Source of the DNA: Syntrophaceae bacterium UBA3084
GTDB lineage: Bacteria; Desulfobacterota; Syntrophia; Syntrophales; UBA6807
Direction: 5' to 3'
Assembly (NCBI GenBank): GCA_002367335.1
Contig: DFBI01000047.1
Coordinates: 1 to 39,264 of the forward strand
Length of the DNA stretch: 39,264 bases
Positions 6,112 to 15,575 of the stretch are shown here, piece by piece. The notes beneath the pieces were generated by a model. That model was given only the letters and a program-made list of their open reading frames with translations, did no database searches and had not been told where the DNA came from. Position 1 is the first letter of the stretch. Each line of letters opens with the position of its first letter. Made by a program: the position numbers and the translations under genes.

Positions 6112-7494
6112 TCACACCCCCGGCCTGAAAATCACTGTCTGCACTGTCTTAAGGATAATGAACAGATCAAACAAAATAGACTGGTTTTGGACATAATAGA
6201 GGTCATACTGAAGCTTCTCAAATTGACCTTTTTTGGAACCAGCATAATCTCCCCGAACTTGGGCCCAGCCGGTCAGGCCCGGTTTTACGGTAAATCTAAG
6301 TCTATAATAAGGAAATTCCTTTGCCAGCATATCTGCAACTTGTTTACGAATGGGCCGAGGACCAACAAAACTCATGTCCCCTTTTAGTATATTAAAAAAT
6401 TGCGGGAGCTCATCAAGGCGGCTCTTCCGCAGAAATCTGCCGACCTCGGTTATGCGCGGGTCATCCTCGCTTGCCCACTTAGGACCGGTCAGTTTCTCGG
6501 CATTATCGATCATGGTGCGGAACTTGATTAGGGTAAAAGGCCGCTCATTTTGACTTAAACGTTCCTGCTTAAAAAATGCCGGCCCCTTTGAGGTCAGTTT
6601 GATGGCCAGAGCGGCAAGCAACATCAGGGGACAAGAAAGGACTATCCCGATAAGAGCAAAAACCTTGTCAATAATCTTCTTTATCTTTCTATAGACGTCC
6701 GGGTTGAAAATGTCGCCCTGGTTACGGAACAGAAACCAGGAATCCGTAACTCTGGTTACCGGAACCTTGCCAGTCAGCGTCTCATAGAACAGGGGAGCGT
6801 CATAGATAGCTACACCGGCAAATCGTAGGTCTAAAAGCTCCTTCCTCAGTAATGGGAGATTCTTTAGCCGGTCGGCAACAACTAATGTATTAGTTTGACT
6901 CTCTCTCACAAAATCGGACAGGCTTTTGGCTGATTTTGAGCCGTTAATGCAGATAGCTCCGGGGTTCTCGGAATAATCACCAATGGCGGTCATAATACCG
7001 ATATCCGAATTCGGCACAAGCGACTTGAGATCCTCAATAATGGGACTTTCACCAATAAGAAGGATTTTTTGCTGGTTAGCGCCATTTTGCAAAAAGACCC
7101 TGAAGAGAAGTTTTCGCCAGCAGAATAAAAGAGGGATGACAAAAAGGATGTAAAGTAAAATAACCTTTCTTCCAATTACAATATTTGGCAGAAAAAAAAA
7201 GGAAAGAAAGGCAATAATTGCGGCAGTAACTAAAACGGCTAAGGCGATATTTGACAAAAGCCTTACATTGTGTCGCCAACGGCTTTCATTATAGAGTTCA
7301 AATACATAGAAAATAACCGGGCAGGAAAAAAGCCATAAAACAATCACCCAATTGACCCTTGATAGGACAAATTCAAAGCTAAAAAGTTGGGAAGCAATAA
7401 CCTTGATATACACCGCCATAAAAAAGGCACTGAACACCAACAGAACGTCACCAAGCAGAACGAGTATCTTTTTATAGTTGCTATAAATTGCCAT
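6112..7494 (-). CDS. Undecaprenyl-phosphate sugar phosphotransferase (initiating transferase)
   Basis: 460-aa polyprenyl glycosylphosphotransferase of the WbaP/WcaJ type, which transfers a sugar-1-phosphate from a nucleotide sugar to undecaprenyl phosphate and so starts each repeat unit at the inner membrane. Hydrophobic helices lie at about 9-31, 47-66, 80-102 and 110-126; a Rossmann-like middle domain follows; the catalytic bacterial-transferase domain has the re-entrant helix near 279-299, KFRTM at 324-328, the catalytic DELPQ at 361-365 and GPRP at 378-381. ATG at 7494. This is the only complete copy in the window; three others are truncated. The sugar specificity cannot be read from sequence. 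Confidence 0.92.
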   Translation of the reverse strand: MAIYSNYKKILVLLGDVLLVFSAFFMAVYIKVIASQLFSFEFVLSRVNWVIVLWLFSCPVIFYVFELYNESRWRHNVRLLSNIALAVLVTAAIIAFLSFFFLPNIVIGRKVILLYILFVIPLLFCWRKLLFRVFLQNGANQQKILLIGESPIIEDLKSLVPNSDIGIMTAIGDYSENPGAICINGSKSAKSLSDFVRESQTNTLVVADRLKNLPLLRKELLDLRFAGVAIYDAPLFYETLTGKVPVTRVTDSWFLFRNQGDIFNPDVYRKIKKIIDKVFALIGIVLSCPLMLLAALAIKLTSKGPAFFKQERLSQNERPFTLIKFRTMIDNAEKLTGPKWASEDDPRITEVGRFLRKSRLDELPQFFNILKGDMSFVGPRPIRKQVADMLAKEFPYYRLRFTVKPGLTGWAQVRGDYAGSKKGQFEKLQYDLYYVQNQSILFDLFIILKTVQTVIFRPGV

Positions 7495-7539
7495 ATGACA
7501 TTTAACGAATGGAACTTACTTTAATGCACTCGCCATAGG

Positions 7540-7659
7540 TTAAGTTGTGGAGAAAGAAATGGAATACGAGCATACAAACACGGCGAAGACAATTAGCGCA
7601 TCAACCACTAATAACAGGAATTGCTTTTGCTTATTCGGGCTTTTCAGGAAAATGTTCAT
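7540..7659 (-). pseudogene. N-terminal fragment of a second sugar transferase
   Basis: A 39-codon frame beginning MNIFLKSPNKQKQFLLL, nearly identical for 34 residues to the start of the transferase at 10047-11228 (MNVFLKSPNKQKQFLLL). About 100 bp of DNA match with only about seven differences, then similarity ends abruptly and a stop follows. It lies directly upstream of the intact transferase, so a duplicate was cut and fused to the intergenic region. Confidence 0.85.
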
Positions 7660-7850
7660 CTTTTCCCAAATAACTTTTCAGGCTCTTGCTGTATTACATT
7701 CATAAAAGGCCTCCACGAATGTATGAAAAGAACACATGCTGAAAAGGCGCCGGTATTTGCTGTGATGATTAAGTGTTGGTCTTTCTTTATAACGTCGGTT
7801 GAGGCGAAATTCACTTCAGCGGATTTTGGAGGTCCCCCCACCGGATTCAT
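7656..7850 (-). CDS. Hypothetical 64-aa ORF
   Basis: Small ORF starting four bases after the fcl stop codon and ending with an ATGA overlap onto the start of the transferase fragment at 7540-7659. The spacing is operon-like, but I recognise no family and the upstream ribosome-binding sequence is weak. It may be a true small gene or the tail of a lost gene that once preceded the transferase. Confidence 0.3.
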   Translation of the reverse strand: MNPVGGPPKSAEVNFASTDVIKKDQHLIITANTGAFSACVLFIHSWRPFMNVIQQEPEKLFGKR

Positions 7851-7854
7851 CTGA

Positions 7855-8784
7855 TTAGTATACTGCCTCTTTATACCATTGATAGGTTTTTGCTATTCCT
7901 TCACTGAGACCGGTCTTTGCCTCCCAGCCTAAATCTGTTAGCTTACTCACATCAAGTAGTTTCCTCGGGGTACCGTCCGGTTTTGACGTGTCAAATTTCA
8001 ATCCCCCTTCATATCCGGCTATTTCCTTTATCAACAAGGCAAGCTCTCTTATGGAGATATCTTTCCCCGTCCCTACATTGATGACCTGATCCTCATCATA
8101 ATTCTCCATCAAAAAGACGCAGGCATCGGCAAGGTCATCAATATACAAAAACTCCCTTCGAGCGCTCCCTGTTCCCCATATCTTTACGAAGGGTTCTTTG
8201 TTCATTTTAGCTCCATGGAATTTTCTTAAAAGGGCCGGTAAAGCATGTGACGTTTCCAGGTTAAAATTATCGTTAGGGCCATAAAGATTTGTCGGCATGA
8301 CAGAGATAAAATTGGCTCCGTATTGCCTGTTGTAAGACTGGCACATCTTGATTCCGGCAATCTTGGCTATGGCATAGGGTTCATTTGTGGGCTCTAACTT
8401 GCCGTCCAGGAGATACTCTTCCTTCATCGGTTGAGGGGAAAGCCTGGGATAGATGCAGGAACTACCTAAAAACAGTAACTTTTTTACCCCGCAGACATAC
8501 GCGTAATGGATTATATTGCTTTGAATCATGAGATTATCGTAGAGAAATTCAGCAGGGTATGTGTTGTTTGCCAGGATACCACCCACCTTGGCGGCAGCCA
8601 GAAACACATAATCAGGGCGCTCATGCTCGAAAAAGGAATTTACATCCGCCTGGAGGCGCAGATCCAGCTCCTTGCTGGTCCGCGTAACAAGATTGTTATA
8701 CCCCAATGCCCTGAGCTTTCTTGCAATGGCAGAACCAACAAGTCCTCGATGGCCTGCAACATAAATTTTGCTGTTTTGTTCCAT
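7855..8784 (-). CDS. fcl: GDP-L-fucose synthase
   Basis: 309-aa bifunctional epimerase/reductase (Fcl/WcaG) that converts GDP-4-keto-6-deoxy-D-mannose to GDP-L-fucose with NADPH, in the cytoplasm. Visible: GHRGLVG (11-17), the GSSCIYP active-site stretch (107-113) and the catalytic YAIAK (Tyr137, Lys141), all typical. Length is normal. It follows gmd by 45 bases in the same direction, completing the two-step pathway from GDP-mannose. Confidence 0.95.
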   Translation of the reverse strand: MEQNSKIYVAGHRGLVGSAIARKLRALGYNNLVTRTSKELDLRLQADVNSFFEHERPDYVFLAAAKVGGILANNTYPAEFLYDNLMIQSNIIHYAYVCGVKKLLFLGSSCIYPRLSPQPMKEEYLLDGKLEPTNEPYAIAKIAGIKMCQSYNRQYGANFISVMPTNLYGPNDNFNLETSHALPALLRKFHGAKMNKEPFVKIWGTGSARREFLYIDDLADACVFLMENYDEDQVINVGTGKDISIRELALLIKEIAGYEGGLKFDTSKPDGTPRKLLDVSKLTDLGWEAKTGLSEGIAKTYQWYKEAVY

Positions 8785-8829
8785 GCTTTTCTTCTCAGGA
8801 CGTTTAGATCCATTGAAAAATTCTGTTCA

Positions 8830-9885
8830 TCAAAATCCGGCCCCTGAATCGACCAACCTGACCTTATTGTTCATTATCTTCTGTATAACATCTTTTGAGT
8901 TCTTCATCTCCTCCAGCTCTCGCATATCAGCATCCACCATGATCCGTACCAATTCTTTGAAGGTAACCTTCGGTTCCCAGCCCAATTTTTCTTTTGCCTT
9001 ACCGGCATCACCTTGAAGGAGCTCGACCTCGGTAGGACGGAAATATTGCGGATCGATCTCCACATGCTCCTGCCAGTCCAAATCAGCATAGGCAAAAGCC
9101 TCCTCCAGAAATTCTTTTACCGAATGGGTCTCACCTGTTGCAATAACAAAATCTTCAGGTCTTTCCTGCTGCAACATTAACCACATGACCTCCACATACT
9201 CCGGAGCATACCCCCAGTCTCGCTTTGCCTCCAGATTGCCAAGGTAAACCTTGTCCTCCAGGCCGTATTTAATGCGGGCAACAGCGCGGGTAATCTTCCG
9301 TGTGACAAAGGTCTCTCCTCTCCTTGGAGACTCATGATTAAAAAGTATCCCGTTGCAGGCAAACATATTATACCCCTCCCTATAATTTCTGACCATCCAG
9401 AAGGCATATACCTTGGCCGCGGCATAAGGGCTTCTCGGCCTGAAGGGCGTTTCTTCATTCTGAGGATGGGGGGCGTCTCCGAACATTTCACTACTTGATG
9501 CCTGATAAAATCTCGTTTTAATGCCGCTTCTTCTCACGGATTCTAAGAGACGGGTCGTCCCCAAGCCGGTTACATCGCCTGTAAACTCGGGCATATCAAA
9601 ACTGACCCTTACGTGACTCTGGGCGGCCAGATGATAGATTTCTTCGGGTTGAATGTTATAAATCAGATTCGTTAACTGACCTGAATCCGATAGGTCTCCA
9701 TAGTGGGTAAAAAATTTTGCATCAGGGATATGGGGATCAACATAGATATGTTCGATTCTACCTGTATTAAACATACTTGCACGCCGAACTATACCATGGA
9801 CCTCATATCCTTTAGATAACAGAAGCTCTGCCAGATAAGATCCGTCTTGGCCTGTAATGCCGGTAATCAAAGCCCTCTTTGTCAT
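8830..9885 (-). CDS. gmd: GDP-mannose 4,6-dehydratase
   Basis: 351-aa SDR that dehydrates GDP-D-mannose to GDP-4-keto-6-deoxy-D-mannose. Visible: GITGQDGSYL (9-18), the ASSSEMFG stretch near 129-136 with catalytic Ser/Glu, YAAAK (Tyr154, Lys158) and the RGETFVTRKITRA substrate segment. Full length. Pairs with fcl immediately downstream. Confidence 0.95.
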   Translation of the reverse strand: MTKRALITGITGQDGSYLAELLLSKGYEVHGIVRRASMFNTGRIEHIYVDPHIPDAKFFTHYGDLSDSGQLTNLIYNIQPEEIYHLAAQSHVRVSFDMPEFTGDVTGLGTTRLLESVRRSGIKTRFYQASSSEMFGDAPHPQNEETPFRPRSPYAAAKVYAFWMVRNYREGYNMFACNGILFNHESPRRGETFVTRKITRAVARIKYGLEDKVYLGNLEAKRDWGYAPEYVEVMWLMLQQERPEDFVIATGETHSVKEFLEEAFAYADLDWQEHVEIDPQYFRPTEVELLQGDAGKAKEKLGWEPKVTFKELVRIMVDADMRELEEMKNSKDVIQKIMNNKVRLVDSGAGF

Positions 9886-9918
9886 TAGAATCCTCTCAGT
9901 GAAATATCTTATCTCCTC

Positions 9919-10056
9919 TTATTTTCTGGCAAAAAAGGCCCTGATCTTCGAACAGATGTAAGAGACATCCTCGTCGCTTAAAAAAGAGGAGGAAGGAAGC
10001 CAGAGCCCATGCTTTGCAACATATTCTGCCACAGGAAACTCTCCATTCAGTCTGTA
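9919..10056 (-). pseudogene. C-terminal scrap of a DegT/DnrJ/EryC1 aminotransferase
   Basis: Open frame of about 45 codons ending ...YVAKHGLWLPSSSFLSDED and ...RAFFARK. The GLWLPSS and SDED...IC pattern is the typical C-terminus of PLP-dependent sugar aminotransferases of the perosamine-synthase type. The rest of the gene is absent. It is joined out of frame to the truncated sugar transferase (stop 10047-10049), so a deletion removed the end of one gene and most of the other. Confidence 0.75.
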
Positions 10057-11228
10057 GGGAGCCTGCGGATGGGCCGGGGACCGATAAGGCTCATCTCCCC
10101 CCTTAGTATGTTTATCAGTTGCGGTATCTCATCAAGCCTGGTTTTTCTCAAAAACCTCCCCACACCGGTAATCCTGGGATCGTCCGAGCTGGACCATTTT
10201 GGTCCGGTCTCTTTCTCGGCCTCATCCACCATGGTCCTGAACTTGAGCAAGGTGAAAGGCCTTTCATTCATGCCCAGTCTTTCCTGCCTGAAAAAAACCG
10301 GTCCCTTAGAAGTGCTCTTTATGGCAAAGGCGATTATCAGCAATAATGGACCTGAGACAATCAGCCCCATTAAAGACAAAGTCAGGTCAAGCAGCCTCTT
10401 CAGCCTTAAATAAAAAGCCGGATGAAAGGATTTTTCCTGATGGGAAAAGAGCATCCAGGCATCGGCCACATGGAGAACAGGCACCTTGCCGGTCAACTGT
10501 TTATAAAAGGTTGGAAAGTCAAAAATTTGAATCCCCTTAAACTTCATGTCAATGAAAAGCTTCTTCAGGCCGGGGGCCCCTTTTAGCTTCTCGGCCACCA
10601 CCACGGTTCTTATCTTGTGCTGTTCTATGTATGAATCAATGCCTGTATCACATTTACTGCCATTGATTGCAAAGCAACCGGGATTCTCTTTATAATCCGA
10701 TATGATGCCGGTTAAATGGTAATTCATCAATGGATACTGATCGAGAAGCCCGGCAATCACTCCAGTTGATGGACTCGAACCTAACAGGAGAAGATTGTTT
10801 TGGAGCATCCTTTTCGAAAAAACCGCATAGAAAAGTCTTCGCCAGAAGTAGATGGCAGCTATCAGTAAGGGCACATGAATGAAGGCCACGATCCTTCCTA
10901 ATTTATCCTTAGGAAAGCCGTAGGAAGCAATGGCTATCAGACCAAAACCCAAAAAGACTGAAACCGTTATAAACAATAGCAGCCTGTCACGGGGACCCTT
11001 CTTTGTGACACTGTATAGCTCAAAGATGTAAAAAGTGACGAGATGGAGCAGGACAGCCACAAGGACCAGCCAGGAGAGCCTATCCCACAATTCAGCTAAG
11101 CTCCCTCCTTCAAATAATATAATTCTAATGGAATACGAGCATACAAACACGGCAAAGACAATTAGCGCATCAATCATTAATAACAGGAATTGCTTTTGCT
11201 TGTTTGGACTTTTCAGGAAAACGTTCAT
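10047..11228 (-). pseudogene. C-terminally truncated polyprenyl-phosphate sugar transferase
   Basis: 393 codons with the same architecture as the intact 460-aa transferase: four N-terminal membrane helices, a central domain, then the transferase domain through KFRTM, DEIPQ and GPRPIR. It then ends after five unrelated residues. The conserved C-terminal segment (PGLTGWAQV and the FEKLQYDLYY tail) is missing, so activity is doubtful. The downstream DNA encodes the tail of an aminotransferase in another frame, showing the cause is a deletion. Start ATG at 11228, 10 bases after the preceding glycosyltransferase stop. Confidence 0.8.
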
Positions 11229-11238
11229 TTCTTCAGAA

Positions 11239-12498
11239 CTACGAGGAGCCAGTCTCAGTTATATTATGAAAAAGGGCTTCATATTTCAGGCAGATTTCCT
11301 TAGGGCTGAAATGAGCATCTACATATCTGCGCCCATTCTCTCCCATCATTTTTCTCTCCGTTTCACCACCGTAAAGCCTCAAAATTGCCTTAGCCAATTC
11401 ATCGGGCCTTTCCGGGGGCACACATATTCCACAATTGGCCTCGTCAACCATATTCCAAACCTCGCTGTCTTCATCCACCATAGCAATAATCGGCCGACCA
11501 CTTGCCATGATTGCGAAAGTTTTTGAGGGCACGGAATCGGTTGACAGACCTTTCAGGGAAGTAACGAGTGAGATATCTGCGGATGCCCATATTTGGGGAA
11601 CGATATGTTCCGGCTGTTGTGGTGGGAAAACGACGTTGCTCAAACCTTTGTCCTTACAAAGTTGCACTATCTTATCTTTATATTCACCCCTGGACACGAA
11701 AGCAAACACGATTGTCTTATACTCTCTTAACAGCTCAGCAGATTCCACCACAAATTCTACACCATGAGGCAATCCAATATTACCAGCGTACATAATTACA
11801 AATTTATCATTCAAGCCAAAATTCGATGAAAAATGGTTTTCCTTTTCCATTGGCTTAATAAAATTTGTATCTATGAAATTGGGAATAATCTCAATTTTAT
11901 CGGCTTTGACTTTTTTTTCTATCAAATTCCTTCTCATTGCCCCTGAAAGGACAAGCACATTTCTGGCTTTCTTATAAACAAGATTCTCAATTAATCTCAG
12001 GATCCTGATTATAAACTTATTGTGTAAAACCCCGAGCTTAATCGCCATATCCGGATAAATGTCCTGAACGTTATAAATGAAGGGAATTCTCTTAAAAATT
12101 CCAATAATATACCCACATATGCCGTTCGTCAGAGGCGGGGAGGAGGGGGCAAAAATGAGATCCTGTCTTCCTGCAAAAAATAGTCCTCCGATAAGGCAGG
12201 TGATATTAAAGGAAAGAAAATTTAGGGCTCTGAAAACAAGAGAGGCCCTGCCGTTCTTAAAAACAGGAGCAAACACATAACTACGAATCAGTGTAGCGCC
12301 CTCCCAGGTGGTTCTTTCAAAAAGCTTGCCTCGATACTCGGCCCATGTTTCAGGTCGACCCTGCCGGTAATGCGGAAAAGCTGTGACAATAGTTATTTTG
12401 TGCCCTTTCTTGATAAGGTGCCTGAAGACAGTGCCATATATTGGCATCAGAGGTCCCTCATAGGGATACCAGTACAGCATGATAACCAGGATTTTCAT
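11239..12498 (-). CDS. GT4-type glycosyltransferase (WcaI/WbuB-like)
   Basis: 419-aa GT-B fold enzyme. The N-terminus MKILVIMLYWYPYEGPLMPI resembles WcaI/WbuB-type enzymes of colanic-acid and O-antigen loci, and VIMYAGNIGLPHGVE plus PSKTFAIMASGRPIIA mark the donor-binding C-terminal half. It acts at the cytoplasmic face, adding a sugar to the lipid-linked unit; donor and linkage are unknown. Its start overlaps the carbamoyltransferase stop (ATGA), so the genes are coupled. Confidence 0.85.
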   Translation of the reverse strand: MKILVIMLYWYPYEGPLMPIYGTVFRHLIKKGHKITIVTAFPHYRQGRPETWAEYRGKLFERTTWEGATLIRSYVFAPVFKNGRASLVFRALNFLSFNITCLIGGLFFAGRQDLIFAPSSPPLTNGICGYIIGIFKRIPFIYNVQDIYPDMAIKLGVLHNKFIIRILRLIENLVYKKARNVLVLSGAMRRNLIEKKVKADKIEIIPNFIDTNFIKPMEKENHFSSNFGLNDKFVIMYAGNIGLPHGVEFVVESAELLREYKTIVFAFVSRGEYKDKIVQLCKDKGLSNVVFPPQQPEHIVPQIWASADISLVTSLKGLSTDSVPSKTFAIMASGRPIIAMVDEDSEVWNMVDEANCGICVPPERPDELAKAILRLYGGETERKMMGENGRRYVDAHFSPKEICLKYEALFHNITETGSS

Positions 12499-14261
12499 TT
12501 TTTATTGTCATCGAGCCTTTGAATGAGAAAGTTGCCCAAGACCAGAACATCCATCCGGGTCCTAAGGAAGCAATCCAGAGCCTCCTGGGGTGTGCACACG
12601 ATAGGTTCGTTCTCATTGAAGGATGTATTTAAAACCACTGGAACACCGGTAAGATTCTCAAACTCCTTAATGAGGCCCCAATATAATGGATTATCCTCTC
12701 TTCGTACTGTTTGTAGCCTTCCAGTGCCGTCCACGTGGGTAACCGCCGGGATCTCAGCCCGTTTTTCCGGCCGGATTGGGTAAACCTTTATCATAAAAGG
12801 ATCAGGATAGTCTCGCTCAAAGTATTCTCCGACCCTTTCCAGAAGAATCGAAGGGGCAAATGGCCGGAAAGGTTCTCTGCGCTTGATACGGGCATTGAGA
12901 ATATCTTTCATCTCTGCCCTTCGGGGATCCACGATGATGCTTCGGTTGCCTAAAGCGCGTGGGCCCCACTCCATTCGCCCCTGAAACCAGCCTATTACTT
13001 TCCCATCGGCAATATACTCTGCCGTCCTCTTACACAACTCATTATTATCCTCGATTTTCCTGATTACACATCCCTGTTTTTCTAACTCTTCATTCTTCAC
13101 TTTTAACTTTTCACTTATTTCGGCTGTGCCGAAATCTGGTCCCCAGTAACTCGAAGTCATCACAAAATCACGAGGCTTTCCCAGGATCTGGTTGTAAACA
13201 CAATAAGCCGCACCCAGAGATGTTCCCGCATCCCCGGCTGCGGACTGAATGTAGATCTCTTCAAAAGGGGTATGGTCAAATATCTTGCCGTTGGCCACGC
13301 TGTTCATTGCAACTCCCCCGGCAAGACAGAGTCTGTTGTCTTGTGTCTTCTTATAGAGATCGTTAAGCAAGGCAAAGATGATTTCCTCTGTGACGGCCTG
13401 AAGCGACGCAGCAAGATCTCTGTGATAGTCCTGGATATTTTCCTCGTATTGCCGGGGGGTTCCGAAATCTTCGACGAACTTTTGAGAATAGACAGTGCCC
13501 ATCGTGGGCTCGCCCCCATCCCAGGTCATGTCGACCCCTTCCGAGTGATGCCGGAAGTAGTCCAGATTGAGTCTATACTGCCCATTGCCCGTATAGGTGA
13601 TCACCTTCCTGAGTTTTGTTTTGAGCGTAGGTTCCCCAAGAGCGGCAAGCCCCATAACCTTGAATTCATCTCCATATTTGGCAAATCCCAGAAATTGGGT
13701 AATCAAGGTATAAAAGAGCCCGATCGAATGAGGGTATAAAACCTTCCCAAGGACCTCCATACTGTTTTCCCGCCCGTAGCCCTGCATAGAGCTCACGAAA
13801 TCTCCAAAACCGTCCAGGGTCAGGATGGAAGCCTCATCAAACGGTGAAACCATAAAGGAGCTTGCCATGTGGGCCAGGTGGTGATCTACGTTTACAATGC
13901 GGCCTTTAATGGTCTCAACAGGCACATCAAAACCCGCCGCAAGCTGGCTCCCAATACCGCCGATACTTCGCCTGTTTTTGAATCTTCCAACAAGCTTTTT
14001 CAGACTCTGGCGGTTCCGCAGAACAAAGCCAAGGCGTTCCTTTAAATTAGCCCTTGGATTTCGTCCCACGGCAATCTTGTCAATTTGATCAAGGGGTACC
14101 CCTGCCTCTGCCAGGCAGTAGCGAATCGCTTTCTCAGGGAAACCTGCCCAGTGTTTAATCCTGGTGAATCGCTCCTCCTCGACTGCCGCCACGATAGCCC
14201 CATCGCGAATCAAAACAGCCGAGCAATCCCCGTGATAGGCCGATATGCCTAATATATACAT
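12495..14261 (-). CDS. Carbamoyltransferase, NodU/CmcH family
   Basis: 588-aa enzyme that makes carbamoyl adenylate from carbamoyl phosphate and ATP and transfers the carbamoyl group to a sugar hydroxyl. The N-terminal Kae1-like half shows ILGISAYHGDCSAVLI and the metal-binding VDHHLAHMASSF; the C-terminal YrdC-like half shows QGRMEWGPRALGNRSI and VVLNTSFNENEPIVC. Start is ATG 14261, overlapping the upstream stop by one base. Residues about 381-393 (KLKVKNEELEK) are encoded by a five-unit heptamer array at 13085-13119, between the two domains. It probably carbamoylates a sugar of the polymer. Confidence 0.92.
   Translation of the reverse strand: MYILGISAYHGDCSAVLIRDGAIVAAVEEERFTRIKHWAGFPEKAIRYCLAEAGVPLDQIDKIAVGRNPRANLKERLGFVLRNRQSLKKLVGRFKNRRSIGGIGSQLAAGFDVPVETIKGRIVNVDHHLAHMASSFMVSPFDEASILTLDGFGDFVSSMQGYGRENSMEVLGKVLYPHSIGLFYTLITQFLGFAKYGDEFKVMGLAALGEPTLKTKLRKVITYTGNGQYRLNLDYFRHHSEGVDMTWDGGEPTMGTVYSQKFVEDFGTPRQYEENIQDYHRDLAASLQAVTEEIIFALLNDLYKKTQDNRLCLAGGVAMNSVANGKIFDHTPFEEIYIQSAAGDAGTSLGAAYCVYNQILGKPRDFVMTSSYWGPDFGTAEISEKLKVKNEELEKQGCVIRKIEDNNELCKRTAEYIADGKVIGWFQGRMEWGPRALGNRSIIVDPRRAEMKDILNARIKRREPFRPFAPSILLERVGEYFERDYPDPFMIKVYPIRPEKRAEIPAVTHVDGTGRLQTVRREDNPLYWGLIKEFENLTGVPVVLNTSFNENEPIVCTPQEALDCFLRTRMDVLVLGNFLIQRLDDNKK
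13085..13119. repeat. 5-unit heptamer array in carbamoyltransferase CDS
   Basis: ACTCTTC, ATTCTTC, ACTTTTA, ACTTTTC, ACTTATT in exact phase on the plus strand, encoding the lysine/glutamate-rich linker on the minus strand. It is the only array seen between 10 and 29 kb. Confidence 0.75.
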
Positions 14262-15412
14262 CAAGATTTCCTTCCAATATCAAGTTTTAAGCATTCTCTA
14301 TAGACTTCTATATGCTTCTTCACCGTGACGTTCAAATCCAGATTCTCAATAGTTACCTCTCGTGCTTTTTTGCCGAATTTTTCACGCAGGACAGGATCTT
14401 CAATTAAAATCCTGATTTTTTCAGCCAAAGCCGTAGCGTCTCCAATCGGAACAACAAATCCGTTCACCCCGTTTTGAATGAAACGGCTCACGTCCCCGAC
14501 ATCTGTAGCAACAATCGCCTTCCCCATGGACATAGCCTCCCAGACGGAAATCGGAGATGCTTCATAAATAGAAGAACATACGTAAATATCGGTGGCTTTA
14601 AGGACGGATTTCACATTGGGAGAAGGCCCATAAAGATAGATATTATTAAGATCCGATGCTTTAGACTTTTCCAAAAGACTGTCATAATAATTACGCTGGC
14701 TCTCCAATGATTCGCCAACAATCCAAAAACTGGCCTCTCCGTTTTTTCGGTTAAAATACGAGGCCGCATCAATGAAATACCGGTAGCCCTTGGCAGGGTT
14801 TATATTCCCAACTGATACAACCTTTACCCCGGGGGAAGCCGCGATGCGTTGGTCTGCATAAACCAGATCAGGATCAAAAACGGATGTATCAACCGGCGCC
14901 TGGATGATTTTGACCGGCTTTCGATTCAGAGGAAACCGTCCGAGATAGTATTCACGCACCCTTTCACCTGCCGCGATGAAATGGTCCACCAGAAATGACG
15001 CGGCAAAAAAAAATGCCCTGATAATTAGGGGATTCCAGGTATCCTGAAGATGCCAGATCACCTTTTTGCGAGCGAGCCATCCCGCAACAACCCCTTTGAA
15101 CTGCCTGGCGCTGTTGCAATGGACGATATCAATGTTTTCTTTTTTTAGTAGTTGGTAGAGAAAGTATACTTCCTTTGGAAAAGTTATAAAATAGCGAAAA
15201 ATGGCCAGAGGATTCCTGCTCAATCTGTGCATGGGAACCCGTAGCATTTCCACCTTTCTTTTTACAGCCTCGGTATAAAACTGCTCTGATTCCTGTTTGG
15301 GGCATATAACAACGGTGTCTATCCCCTCGACCTTGATCCGCTCTGCTACCCCCAGTATCCGGGCCTGCGGTCCTCCGTATCGGCCCTCTTCAATGATGTT
15401 GGCAATTTTCAT
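14261..15412 (-). CDS. GT4-type glycosyltransferase
   Basis: 383-aa GT-B enzyme. N-terminal MKIANIIEEGRYGGPQARIL; the C-terminal half has VVSVGNINPAKGYRYFIDAA and the ExxxxSVWEAMSMGKAIVATDVGD donor-site region typical of family 4 (retaining). Starts ATG at 15412 and ends one base into the carbamoyltransferase start codon. Donor and acceptor unknown. Confidence 0.87.
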   Translation of the reverse strand: MKIANIIEEGRYGGPQARILGVAERIKVEGIDTVVICPKQESEQFYTEAVKRKVEMLRVPMHRLSRNPLAIFRYFITFPKEVYFLYQLLKKENIDIVHCNSARQFKGVVAGWLARKKVIWHLQDTWNPLIIRAFFFAASFLVDHFIAAGERVREYYLGRFPLNRKPVKIIQAPVDTSVFDPDLVYADQRIAASPGVKVVSVGNINPAKGYRYFIDAASYFNRKNGEASFWIVGESLESQRNYYDSLLEKSKASDLNNIYLYGPSPNVKSVLKATDIYVCSSIYEASPISVWEAMSMGKAIVATDVGDVSRFIQNGVNGFVVPIGDATALAEKIRILIEDPVLREKFGKKAREVTIENLDLNVTVKKHIEVYRECLKLDIGRKS

Positions 15413-15575
15413 GAACTTCCCTTCCTAAACACCAATCCGCCTGTCCTAACAAAAAAGGCCTTCAGGTGCATAGGACGGGACAAGCATCTAAAACCATTGC
15501 TTCCAAACCATAAAATAGCGTCATGCGGGTCAATACTGTTTACTTCCGTGAAATTATTTTTCCCGATGCGCTACT
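15413..15575 (-). other. Short gap, possible degenerate reading frame
   Basis: Between the polymerase stop and the glycosyltransferase start. The frame directly after the polymerase stop stays open for about 55 codons and ends overlapping the next start codon. I cannot assign it to a family, and no start codon with a ribosome-binding sequence stands out. It is probably a non-coding gap or an old remnant. Confidence 0.25.

Noticed and set aside
5810..6115. 101-aa Arg/Glu/Asp/Gly-rich minus-strand ORF
   Set aside because: It is entirely array DNA with no start context or family.
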